Positions 39,048 to 46,970 of a stretch of 51,193 nucleotides of DNA are shown here, piece by piece (the first letter of the stretch is position 1; every line of letters begins with the position of its first letter). The notes beneath the pieces are model-generated. The model was not told where the DNA came from, ran no database searches, and was given only the letters and a program-made list of their open reading frames with translations. Location of the stretch: the NCBI GenBank assembly GCA_964511535.1, contig CAZEFW010000051.1, positions 1 to 51,193 of the forward strand, read 5' to 3'. This DNA is from CAZCFB01 sp964511535 (GTDB lineage Bacteria; Myxococcota_A; Polyangia; GCA-2747355; CAZCFB01). Made by a program: the position numbers and the translations under genes.

Positions 39048-41174
39048 TCACTTGCCGAAGGTCACCACCTTCGCGCTGTTGCCGCCGGTGGTGAAGACCA
39101 GCTGCCCCTTGGTGTCCAGGAACATGCCTGAAGGGGCGTGGGCGCAGCCGTTGCCCACACAGCCGGTGGTCAGCGCCAGGCTGTCAACGAACGCGCCGTC
39201 GGCCTTGAGGCGCACCAGCTTGCTGGCCCAGTAGCTGGCCACCAGGATCATGCCGTTGGGTAGCTGCAGCACCTCGTGCTGACCCACGATATCCTTGTGG
39301 CTCAGGCTGCCGTCGCTGTTGAGGGTCATGCCCGCCGGGGCGCTGGTGAAGGTGATCGGCTTGTGGTCCTTGGTGAACCAGACCAGCCGGCCCGGCTTGC
39401 CCGGGTACACCGTGCCATGGATCGAAAACAGGATGTTGCCGTCGGCCAACTGAACCACGTGGTTGACGTTCTCGGTGAAGGCGGGGTGGGTGATGACGCC
39501 GAGCTGGGTCCCCCCCGGCGACAGGCGCGCCACGTTCTTCTTGAGATAGGTGGTGACCCAGACCTCGCCGCTGGTCATCTGCGTCAGGTAGATGCCGTAC
39601 AGCCCCACCGGGCCGAAGTCCTTGACGAAGGCGCCGGCGGTGGTGAACACCCGCGGCCGCTTGACGTCGCCCACCATCAGGTTCTTGTCGAACAGCTGGA
39701 TCAGGCCGTGGGGGTTGGACAGGCCGCTGCCCACCTTGCTGTAGGTGCCGCTGCTCAGGGTGCGGTGGAAGGTGGACTGGCCGTAGGTCGCCGAGTAGAT
39801 GGCGCCGGCCCCGGTCTGCAGGATGCCCCGGTTGCCGGGCACCTTGGTGGCGCCGCGCTGGTACAGCGCGGCCTTGTAGATCATCTTGCCGGCGAAGTCG
39901 ACGCCGCCGAAGGAGAAGCCGGCGGCGTCCACATAGGAGCGACATGCCGGCGTTCCGCCCACCTCGGCCTGGCACAGCCCCACCGGCGCCAGGCTGACGC
40001 TGGCCGTGGGGCAGTACACATTCACCGGGGCCACGCCGCCCGGGCCGTCAGGGTCCAGCTCGTAGGTGCCGGCCGGCTTGCCCGCCTGCTTCACCTCGGC
40101 GCAGCTCTTGTAGAACACCTTGCCCTCGCGCAGCCACAGGTGCCAGCGGGCCTTGGCCCGCGTACCGCCCACGTAGCCCCACTGGCCGGCGCTGTTGGAG
40201 CCCACGTGGAACCGGGCGCCCAGGCCCTCGCCGTCCGTGTCGGCGCCGTTGGGGGCGGTGCCGAGGTAGAACACGCCGCTGTGCCAGTGGCCGTTAACCA
40301 GGGCCTGGACCGCGCCGGACAGGTCGGCTTTGGCGGAGACCTTGACGTTGGACAGGTTGAACGGACCCACCAGGTTGACCTTGGAGACCTGGCGCGACTT
40401 GTTCCACAGGTCCCAGTCCTTCTGAGCGAAGCCGAAGTGGAACCGCTTGACCTTGTTGTGCGGCGTATCGGCGCGCAGCACGCTCCAGCCGTTGATCAGG
40501 GGTTTGAGCAGACGCGCGTCATGGTTTGAGAACGGCTTGGTCGGATCGTCGGGGGAGCCGTGTTTCTTGATCCACCAGTCTTCGGACCAGGCGCCCCAGA
40601 GCACCTTGCTCCAGCTGGTGTGGGTGTGCAGGGTGGCCATCAGCGTCCAGCCGCCGCCGTCTGTGGTCATGTCGCAGTAGGCTGCGAAGGGGGCGTTGGG
40701 GCCAGCCGCCTCGTCGGGATCGATCATGTACACGCCGTCCTTGGAGGTGGGCTTGGCCTGGAGGATGGCGAGGCAGCTCTTCAATGCGGTGACCTGCTGG
40801 TCCGGGGCGAGCTGGTCCGGGGCGGGCATGTCGGGCACGGGCATGTCCGGCACCAGCTGGTCGGGCACGGGCATGTCGGGCACGGGCATGTCGGGCACGG
40901 GCATGTCCGGCACCAGCTGGTCGGGCACCGCCTTGTCGAGCACCGCCTTGTCCGGCGCGTGCAGATCTGGCACGAGCTGGTCAGGGACCCGGGTGTCCGG
41001 GAGCTGCTGATCCGGTGTCAGCGAATCGGGCGACGCGGCGTCCACCGAGCCGTCCTCCCGGGAAAGGGGACCGTCGGGCAGCGCCTGGTCCGGCGGGGAT
41101 TGGGTGGTGGTCTAATCGCAGGCAGGCGAGATCAGGGCGCAGGCGAGCAACATCGCCAGGAGCGTGCGGTTCAC
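39048..41174 (-). CDS. Interrupted gene: lipoprotein with PD-repeat linker, fibrinogen-like domain and propeller-like C-terminus; in-frame TAG at codon 21
   Basis: From GTG 41174 (GGAGG six bases upstream; ATG 41186 is an alternative) the frame reads a normal lipoprotein signal, MNRTLLAMLLACALISPACD. TAG follows at once (41114-41112), two codons past the lipobox. The same frame then runs uninterrupted to 39048. It encodes an Asp/Pro linker with many PDQLV, PDMPV and PDKAV units, then a fibrinogen-C-terminal-like start (CLAILQAKPTSKDGVYMIDP, CDMTTDGGGWTLMA), and then a large beta-rich domain with NPHGLIQLFDKN and LQLPNGMILVASYW strands, as in NHL-type propellers. The signal and body must belong together. 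Gln (CAG) at codon 21 would restore the gene. If the TAG is real, only a leaderless body could be made. Confidence 0.75.
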
Positions 41175-41277
41175 AGCGGCCTCCATGTTACGGTCAGTCC
41201 AGGCATCAAGCATAGGCCAACTACCGGCGGTCCACAGCCGCCAAGCAGCAACAGCGGCTCTGCTCCGGAGGTTCAGG

Positions 41278-41571
41278 GTGAGGATCACTCGCGATGATTT
41301 CGAGTGCAAAGGCTGCGGCCAGTGCTGCAGGTACGAGGTGGTGCCCGACGACCACGAGCTGCGGCGCATCGCGGCCCATGTCCGTCGCCCCGCCGCGTCG
41401 TTGACCACGGTCAACCGCAACGGCTTCCGGGTCCTGCGCCGGGGCCCTGCCGGGTGCATCTTCCTCGAGCCCACCGAGCAGGGCGCCAGCTGTGCCATCT
41501 ACGCCGTCCGCCCCGATATATGCCGCCGCTACCCCTTCACCAACAGCGACGAGATCGACGACTGCCGCTGA
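41278..41571 (+). CDS. YkgJ-family cysteine cluster protein
   Basis: The 97-residue protein has the CKGCGQCCR motif at its N-terminus (residues 11-19), a CIFLE segment, and a C-terminal CAIYAVRPDICRRYPF. This is the classical Fe/Zn-chelating Cys cluster family (YkgJ, formerly UPF0153), whose biochemical role is not established. GTG at 41278 is preferred because GGAGG lies eight bases upstream; a longer N-terminus would be antisense to the neighbouring gene's start. It is convergent with a membrane-protein gene ten bases on. Confidence 0.85.
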   Translation: MRITRDDFECKGCGQCCRYEVVPDDHELRRIAAHVRRPAASLTTVNRNGFRVLRRGPAGCIFLEPTEQGASCAIYAVRPDICRRYPFTNSDEIDDCR

Positions 41572-41581
41572 GCGGTGGCGC

Positions 41582-42259
41582 CTAGAAAAACCCGCTCCAC
41601 CCTGAAGTCGCCAGCAACACCACGCCCAGGGTGGCGGTGCCCGTGGACCCACCGGCCGCCGCTCCGAGCAGCCGGGGCAGAAATGCCCGACGCCCTCGCC
41701 CGGCCGCCCGACGATGGCAGTACACCGCCCCTGCCACCGCGCCGATCACGAGCGCGGCCACCGATAGCGCGACCGTAACGTCCCCCAGCGACGCAGCCAG
41801 AGGCCAGGCCAGCGCGGCCCAGAGCTGGCCCACGGCCAGCCCCTCGCACAGCGGCACCTCGTAGTGCCGCGCCGACAACGCCAACAGCGCCGCGGACGGC
41901 GCTGCCATGGCCAGGGCCACCGGCCCCATGCCCACATGGTCCGAGCCGGTGAGCCAGACCTGCGCCTCCACCAGCCAGGCCACGCAGAGCGCGGGGCTCA
42001 CCAGCACCAGCAGGCCGAACACCGCGCGCCAGACCTTGTGGCCGCCATGGGACGAAGCCAGCTCCCGGTGCAGCCACTTGAGGGGCCACGACCCCACCGC
42101 GGCGAGCCAGAGCGCGAGCAGGGTCCAGAAGCCGGCCTCGCTCAGGTCCAGCGCCACGGTGAGCAGGAACAACGCCGCGCCCCCGACGACGCAGGCCACG
42201 GCGAGCCCGAGCGCGCGGGTGGCCGCCGCCCCGAACGTTCTGCCAGCTTCCCGGTCCAC
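41582..42259 (-). CDS. Polytopic membrane protein of unknown function
   Basis: These 225 residues contain about six hydrophobic stretches (for example ALGLAVACVVGGAALFLLTVAL, broken here by family-neutral text, and VWRAVFGLLVLVSPALCVAWLV). There is a short charged loop with SSHGGHKVW and a second half with VALSVAALVIGAVAGAVYCHRR and a Gly-rich end. No domain is recognised. It follows the metalloprotease gene region on the same strand order (its start at 42259 lies just beyond that gene's stop at 42267). Seven bases separate them, so the protease and this protein are probably co-transcribed. Confidence 0.72.
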   Translation of the reverse strand: MDREAGRTFGAAATRALGLAVACVVGGAALFLLTVALDLSEAGFWTLLALWLAAVGSWPLKWLHRELASSHGGHKVWRAVFGLLVLVSPALCVAWLVEAQVWLTGSDHVGMGPVALAMAAPSAALLALSARHYEVPLCEGLAVGQLWAALAWPLAASLGDVTVALSVAALVIGAVAGAVYCHRRAAGRGRRAFLPRLLGAAAGGSTGTATLGVVLLATSGWSGFF

Positions 42260-42266
42260 GGCGCGA

Positions 42267-43388
42267 TTATAGCCCGCCAGCCCACCGGCGATGGTGCCGT
42301 GGAATTCGCTTCACTGACAGGCGCAGCTCGTGGTTCGGCGTGCGGTGTGCCACGAGCCGCAAGCCGTGTGAGCGCAGGCAGCGAGCCACGAAGATCAGGC
42401 GGGTGCCCGAGCAGCTCACCCTGCGGTAGGTCTCCCCGCCCCGCGTGGTGAAGTTCACCTGCACCCTGTAGCCGCTCACGGCGGACGGCCGCCGGGCAGG
42501 CCCGGGCGACTGCACAGGAGAGCGCGCGGGCGGCGCGGGCGGTCGTACGGCTGCCACGCGCCGGGGAGGGAGCGCCCGGGGAGGCGCGGGCGCCTGCGCC
42601 ACGGCGGGCGGCGCGGGCTCCGGGTCGGGCCCTGGCTCCGGCTCCTCCTCAGGCGCGGGCGGCGCCGGCGCTGGCCGAAGACCGAGGATCGAGGCCAGGT
42701 GCGCGTGGGAGTTCTGCGACGGCTTGCCCGCCGCGCAGGTGCGGGCGCGCCACTCGCCGCACGACGCGTCCGCGTCCATGAACGACCTCTGCCCGCCGTA
42801 TGACAGGTACGACATGAGCTCGCCGCGCTTGTAAGCGTGCCGCAGACCCAGGGCGTGCCCCACCTCGTGCGCCACGGTGTTGCACACCGAGATGGGCCCC
42901 CGGTCCCGCCGCTCGAAGGCGAAGACCACCGCCTCGGTCATCACGCCGCCGTTGAACGGGGCGATGCCGGTGACCCCGGCGGAGAGCCCGAGCCCACTCG
43001 ACCTCCCCCCCACCGTGGCCATGATGTAAGGCGCCACCGCGGGCCGGGCGGTGACGATACGCATGCGATAGCGGGCAAAGACATCCCGCACGCACGCCAC
43101 GAGCCGCTCCCTATCCGCCCGGCTGCCGCTGTAGCGCGGCACCGCCATGCTGCCGATGCGCCTGGCCAGCATCACCAGCGACTCATCATGGTGGCTGCCC
43201 CCGCGCCCCGCGGACAGGGCCACGCCGTCCAGGTTGAGGAACAGGGTCAGCGGGCCGTCGCGCTCGTCGAGCGTCTCGATTCCGTCAACGCTGTGAGGGC
43301 TCGGCCCTACCTGAACCGGAGTGTTCGCCCGTGCAGACCCGGCCAGGGCCATGATCACCGTGACCCCAACCAAATATGTCTTTCCCAT
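42267..43388 (-). CDS. Secreted zincin metalloprotease with Pro-rich linker
   Basis: This 373-residue protein has a signal peptide (1-21, GSARA cleavage region) and a zincin site HEVGHALGLRH (His174, Glu175, His178, His184), with a Met-turn candidate at LMSYLSYGG (Met192). That places it among metzincin/matrixin-like peptidases. Residues about 225-300 form a Pro/Ala-rich linker (PAPPAPEEEPEPGPDPEP), followed by a small basic C-terminal domain with Cys pairs (RRVSCSGTRLIFVARC). The ATG at 43388 has AAGGA nearby. It is divergent from the lipoprotein gene at 43584, with 195 bases between. Probably exported to the periplasm or outside. Confidence 0.87.
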   Translation of the reverse strand: MGKTYLVGVTVIMALAGSARANTPVQVGPSPHSVDGIETLDERDGPLTLFLNLDGVALSAGRGGSHHDESLVMLARRIGSMAVPRYSGSRADRERLVACVRDVFARYRMRIVTARPAVAPYIMATVGGRSSGLGLSAGVTGIAPFNGGVMTEAVVFAFERRDRGPISVCNTVAHEVGHALGLRHAYKRGELMSYLSYGGQRSFMDADASCGEWRARTCAAGKPSQNSHAHLASILGLRPAPAPPAPEEEPEPGPDPEPAPPAVAQAPAPPRALPPRRVAAVRPPAPPARSPVQSPGPARRPSAVSGYRVQVNFTTRGGETYRRVSCSGTRLIFVARCLRSHGLRLVAHRTPNHELRLSVKRIPRHHRRWAGGL

Positions 43389-43583
43389 GATCCTTCCCTC
43401 CTCCACCCCGGCAAGGGGTAAATGAGAACAGGTTGATGGGATTTGTGACGCCCCTCGGGAGCGGTCCATTCGAGGGATTACATTCGGATACAAAAGCGCC
43501 GGCTCGGAGCCTCCAGCGCTCTCCCCCGCGACGCCCCGCAAGCGCCGGGTCAGAGAACACCAACGGTGGGTTACACTGAAGCC

Positions 43584-44075
43584 ATGAAGGCTCGGCGCGG
43601 CGCTGCTCTGCTCATGGTGCTCCTTGGCCTCGTCGCGGCCAGCCCGAGCGGATGCAAGGGGGGCAGCAAAGGACCGGCGCCCGCCGCCGGAAATCGGGGG
43701 AGCAACACCCCGTCGCCAGGGCGCACAGATATGTTCAACCGCCAGGGCGACCCCGTGACGTTGAACCTGTTTCCGGGGGAGGCGGACGAGGTCTCCAGGG
43801 CTCAGGAGATCGTCAAGGTCAACACCCCCACCCTCGAGCCCTGCTTCGCCATGGCCACCCTCGGCGGCGCCGATCTGGTGAAGATCACCTTGCGGCTCCG
43901 GGGCGACAAGCTGGCCGGAGCGGCCCCTGTCCGTCTCCTGTCCTCCGCGCCCTCCGGGGCCACGCCAGTGGACGCCGCCGACGCTGCCGCCTGCCTGCAG
44001 GAGAACCTGGGGCGCTGGGACGTCAGCGAGATGCCCGGCGAGAGGTACGACTTCATCTACGCCCTGGGCGACTAG
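43584..44075 (+). CDS. Small lipoprotein of unknown function
   Basis: The 163-residue product begins MKARRGAALLMVLLGLVAASPSGC with a weak lipobox (PSGC, Cys24), then a Ser/Pro/Gly linker. The mature domain contains EIVKVNTPTLEPCFAMATLGG and ITLRLRGDKLAGAAPVRLLSS, with ACLQENLGRWDV near the end. This arrangement resembles the AgmX/PglI or TonB C-terminal-like domains of myxobacteria in which residues preceding a central Cys pair measure contribution 'L-x-x-C-x-x-x-L-G-x-W'. I do not assign a family. Its 3' end overlaps a short convergent ORF by 23 bases. Confidence 0.72.
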   Translation: MKARRGAALLMVLLGLVAASPSGCKGGSKGPAPAAGNRGSNTPSPGRTDMFNRQGDPVTLNLFPGEADEVSRAQEIVKVNTPTLEPCFAMATLGGADLVKITLRLRGDKLAGAAPVRLLSSAPSGATPVDAADAAACLQENLGRWDVSEMPGERYDFIYALGD

Positions 44076-44211
44076 AGGCGCAGCGGGCGCACACGGCCAC
44101 GCCCTGCACATCCGCCAGGCCACGCAGAGCACGCAGGCTCGCCTCCACCTCCGGGGAGACCGGCTCCGCCAGCCAGCGGCGCTCGGCCACCGCCCCGCTG
44201 TCACCCTCCAT
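44053..44211 (-). CDS. Short ORF (52 aa) translationally coupled to the RbfA-like gene
   Basis: The ATG at 44211 lies within the last codons of the RbfA-like gene, with GGAGG six bases upstream. The frame runs 52 codons (MEGDSGAVAERRWLAEPVSP to SSRPGRR) with a CARC pair near the end. Good ribosome site, overlap with the preceding gene and protein-like composition support it. Against it: small size, no recognised homologue, and a 23-base overlap with the convergent lipoprotein gene. Confidence 0.42.
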   Translation of the reverse strand: MEGDSGAVAERRWLAEPVSPEVEASLRALRGLADVQGVAVCARCASSRPGRR

Positions 44212-44623
44212 ATTCAACCTCCTCCGCCAGCTCGAAGAAGATCTCCGGCACGCGCTTGCGCGAGGCGGCCTGGCCGAGCTCCCAGCGGAACCTGGCCGCG
44301 TGCTGTGTCAGCTGCCCCACCCGATGCAGCGCCTCCGTCATGGGAACATCGCCGTAGACGCCCACGGATACCCTCAGCCGCGAGGCGTCCGGCGCGGGGG
44401 TGACCTGAGCCACGAACAGGTCCGTGGCCCACTCCATGTGGGCGAGCTGGTCCATGACCATGCAGAAGGTCTCGAAGGCCTGCCCGCACAGCTGCATGTC
44501 TTTCCTGTGGCGCCCCCTGGGGCGCCTCTTCCGGCCGAACAGAACGGCCGGGTCAATGCCATCGTCAGGGCGGAGCTCCGCGCAGGGCGGCCCCGCCGGC
44601 GTGTGCTGCTTGTCGCGTTTCAT
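44201..44623 (-). CDS. Ribosome-binding factor A (RbfA)-like protein
   Basis: The 140-residue product starts at ATG 44623 with GGAGC upstream. The N-terminus is charged (MKRDKQHTPAG). The rest follows the RbfA KH-like fold pattern: a first helix, a strand TDLFVAQVTPAPDASRLRVSVGVYGD like the V-x-V-S-x-D-(L)-x-x-A-x-V-Y-V-S region, then ALHRVGQLTQHAARFRWELG and a final RKRVPEIFFELAEE that matches LRxxPxLxF. RbfA binds 30S subunits during maturation. The usual partners infB, nusA or truB are not adjacent, so this may be a paralogue. It is divergent from the CvfB-like gene. Confidence 0.68.
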   Translation of the reverse strand: MKRDKQHTPAGPPCAELRPDDGIDPAVLFGRKRRPRGRHRKDMQLCGQAFETFCMVMDQLAHMEWATDLFVAQVTPAPDASRLRVSVGVYGDVPMTEALHRVGQLTQHAARFRWELGQAASRKRVPEIFFELAEEVEYGG

Positions 44624-44793
44624 GAAAGCTCCAGCTATTTGTTCATCAGGGTGCGGACGCACCCGTATCGTTTCCTCGGTCCAGTGGATCGAAGACAGGC
44701 CCCGGCATGAGCGGCCTCGGCTCCCGCGGACGAAACGATTCGGATGGGGAGCTAGCTGGCGCGCAAAGGCAAGGGGCGCGACGGTGCTGCAGG

Positions 44794-44811
44794 ATGTACA
44801 GTGGGGTACAT
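44794..44811. promoter_or_regulatory. 18-bp dyad, possible operator
   Basis: ATGTAC-N6-GTACAT is a perfect inverted repeat in the 269-base gap between the divergent rbfA-like and cvfB-like genes. Half-site length and spacing suit a dimeric repressor. A second hairpin (GGTGCG-GA-CGCACC) lies near 44649-44662. No regulator gene is adjacent, so its role is a guess. Confidence 0.3.
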
Positions 44812-44892
44812 GGTCGGCCTCCTTTGCTCATGTTGATGAGCGCGCAGAGGGTAGCAGGCGATGGGAGAAGGTCAACCGGTCGAAGAGGAACG

Positions 44893-45744
44893 ATGACAGT
44901 GGCCGAGACAGGGAGAAACCACACGCTGAAGGTATGCCGGGTGGAGGGCGACAGGGTCTACCTCGACGCCGGGGGCGGAGAGCAGCTCCGCCTGAGGCGC
45001 GGCAACGACCGGCGCACCTTCCCGGTGGGTCACGAGCTCAAGGTGTTCGTCTTCATCGACGACCACAACGAGCGCGTGGCCACCACCTCCCTGCCGCGGG
45101 CCCAGGCGGGCCAGTTCGCCTGGCTCAAGGTGGTCTCGGTGACGTCGGTGGGGGCCTTCCTCGACTGGGGGCTGGTCAAGGACCTGCTCGTGCCGTACCG
45201 CGAGCAGCAGCACCCCATGGAGGTGGGCCGATCCTACCTGGTGCACATCCACGCCGCGGCGAGGGGGGGCCGCCTGGTCGCCTCCTCCCGCGTGGAGCGG
45301 TTCATCAGCGACAGCCCGCCGCCCTACGAGCAGGGGCAGCCGGTGGACCTGCTCATCGCCGGCCCCACTGACCTGGGCTACAAGGCCATCGTGGAGCACA
45401 CCCACTGGGGGCTGCTCTTCCGCAACGAGTTCGCCGAGCAACTCGGCTCCGGGCAGAAATTGCGCGGCTACATCAAGCAGGTGCGCCCCGACGGCAAGAT
45501 CGATCTGAGCCTGCACCGCCCCGGCGAGGTGCCCATCGAGGACATCGCGGCCGAGGTTCTTCAGGCCATGAAGGAAGATGACGGCTTCTTGCCTCTCACC
45601 GACAAGAGCTCGCCGGCCGCCATTCGGGACCACTTCGGCGTGAGCAAGAAGGTGTTCAAGAAGGCCCTGGGCAACCTGTACCGCCGGCGCCTGATCACCC
45701 TGGAGCAGGGCGGCATTCGTCTGACCCCGGAGGGAGCAGCCTGA
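44893..45744 (+). CDS. CvfB/YitL family S1-like RNA-binding protein
   Basis: The 283-residue protein begins at ATG 44893 with GAGGA five bases upstream. It has consecutive S1/OB-fold units, including LKVVSVTSVGAFLDWGLVKDLLVP, the signature of the CvfB family, and YKAIVEHTHWGLLFRNE followed by LRGYIKQVRPDGKIDLSL. A C-terminal winged-helix follows (SSPAAIRDHFGVSKKVFKKALGNLYRRRLI). CvfB-type proteins (conserved virulence factor B in Firmicutes) bind RNA and modulate gene expression; their role in this lineage is unknown. It is cytosolic. A REP-like inverted repeat follows the stop. Confidence 0.92.
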   Translation: MTVAETGRNHTLKVCRVEGDRVYLDAGGGEQLRLRRGNDRRTFPVGHELKVFVFIDDHNERVATTSLPRAQAGQFAWLKVVSVTSVGAFLDWGLVKDLLVPYREQQHPMEVGRSYLVHIHAAARGGRLVASSRVERFISDSPPPYEQGQPVDLLIAGPTDLGYKAIVEHTHWGLLFRNEFAEQLGSGQKLRGYIKQVRPDGKIDLSLHRPGEVPIEDIAAEVLQAMKEDDGFLPLTDKSSPAAIRDHFGVSKKVFKKALGNLYRRRLITLEQGGIRLTPEGAA

Positions 45745-45762
45745 CGCCTTGAACCCGCATCA

Positions 45763-45824
45763 GGTCAAATGTCCCACTTACCTGTCGCGGTAGTGGATCC
45801 AGGGGACAGATGTCACCACTGACC
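45763..45824. repeat. Nested inverted repeat after the cvfB-like gene
   Basis: GGTCA...TGTCCC on the left and GGGACA...TGACC on the right form a nested, imperfect inverted repeat similar in layout to the element at 24954-24996. It may be a REP relic or a terminator. Confidence 0.4.
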
Positions 45825-45902
45825 CGGGTGGGGGCTGCAGAGGCCTGCCTGGGGTACAAACTCCCACTTGAGGCTGGCGCCCGGAGGTTTGATACTCAGA
45901 GG

Positions 45903-46472
45903 ATGTCGCGCCTGGTGATCCTCTGCCTGTTGTTCTCCATATCCGGCTGCACCCGGGGACTGGTGGACCCGGGCTACGGCAAGCAGGACGCCGGCGGGCC
46001 GAAGAAGGACAAGGGGCGCATCGTCTGGGTCGAGGGGGGCATCAAGAAGCCGGACTACGCCATGAAGAAGAAGGACAAGGGCCCGCCCCCGCCCGACTTC
46101 AAGTCCAAGACCGACCTGCCCACCAAGCCCGGGACCGCTTGCGTCTACAACCAGTGCGGCCCGGGCCTGATCTGCATGGCCAACATCTGCGAGAAGAAGT
46201 GCACCGAGCCGGTGCCGGGGTGCAACGCCAAGACCAGCGAGTGCCCGCCCAACAAGGCGTGCATGTGGGCCTCCACCTTCAGCGGCGCGTGCCTGCCCAC
46301 CACGGCCAAGCACCTGCAGCCATGCGGCCAGGGCAAGTATTGCGAGCAGGGCACCCTGTGCGTGCAGGTGGGCAACAAGTCGCCCAAGTGCCTGCGGCTG
46401 TGCATGTACGGCTGCCCGCCAGGTGCGCCCTGCGCCAAGACCAACACTGGCTGCAAGATCTGCATCCAGTAA
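45903..46472 (+). CDS. Cys-rich lipoprotein
   Basis: This 189-residue product starts MSRLVILCLLFSISGC, a short signal with a good lipobox (SISGC, Cys16). A Lys/Asp/Gly/Pro linker follows (KKDKGPPPPDFKSK), then about sixteen cysteines in modules such as CVYNQCGPGLICMANIC and CEQGTLCVQVG, CLRLCMYGCPPGAPC. The pattern is the same as in the other lipoproteins of the window. An in-frame ATG 31 codons upstream lacks a signal, so 45903 is preferred. No enzymatic domain is visible. It ends with TAA, 27 bases before the dCMP deaminase gene on the same strand. Confidence 0.82.
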   Translation: MSRLVILCLLFSISGCTRGLVDPGYGKQDAGGPKKDKGRIVWVEGGIKKPDYAMKKKDKGPPPPDFKSKTDLPTKPGTACVYNQCGPGLICMANICEKKCTEPVPGCNAKTSECPPNKACMWASTFSGACLPTTAKHLQPCGQGKYCEQGTLCVQVGNKSPKCLRLCMYGCPPGAPCAKTNTGCKICIQ

Positions 46473-46499
46473 CCTCATCCGACGAAGGGGTCATCCACA

Positions 46500-46955
46500 T
46501 TGTCCGAACGAAAGCGCCTGCCCTGGGACGAATACTTCATGACCATCGCCACGGTGGTGGCCACCCGCGCCACCTGCGACCGCAAGCATGTGGGCGCGGT
46601 CATCGTGCGCGAGCGCACCATCCTGTCCACGGGCTACAACGGCTCGGTGCGGGGGCTGCCCCACTGTGACGAGGTGGGCCACATGATGGAGTCGGATCAC
46701 TGCGTGGCCACCATCCACGCCGAGGCCAACGCCCTGGTGCAGGCCGCGCGCAACGGCGTGCGCCTGGAGGGGGCGAGCATCTACATCACGGCGTCCCCCT
46801 GCTGGAACTGCTTCAAGCTCATCGCCAACGCCGGCATCCGCGAGATCTTCTACGGCGAGTTCTACCGCGACGACCGGATCTTCCAGTCGTGCCAGGAGCT
46901 GGGCATCCGGCTCAAGCATGTGCCCCTGCCCGAGGGGCTGGAGCTGCCAGTGTGA
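46500..46955 (+). CDS. Deoxycytidylate (dCMP) deaminase, ComEB family
   Basis: The 151-residue zinc enzyme converts dCMP to dUMP for thymidylate synthesis. Zinc and catalytic residues are plain: His73 and Glu75 in TIHAEANAL and Cys101/Cys104 in SPCWNC; the substrate-site STGYNGS and GLPHCDEVGH motifs also match. The start is TTG at 46500, with AGGGG about ten bases before; no ATG would keep the conserved WDEYFM N-terminus intact. Fifteen bases separate it from the TMTC-like gene downstream, so the two could be co-transcribed. Confidence 0.95.
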   Translation: MSERKRLPWDEYFMTIATVVATRATCDRKHVGAVIVRERTILSTGYNGSVRGLPHCDEVGHMMESDHCVATIHAEANALVQAARNGVRLEGASIYITASPCWNCFKLIANAGIREIFYGEFYRDDRIFQSCQELGIRLKHVPLPEGLELPV

Positions 46956-46970
46956 GCTGGGTGACCTGAG

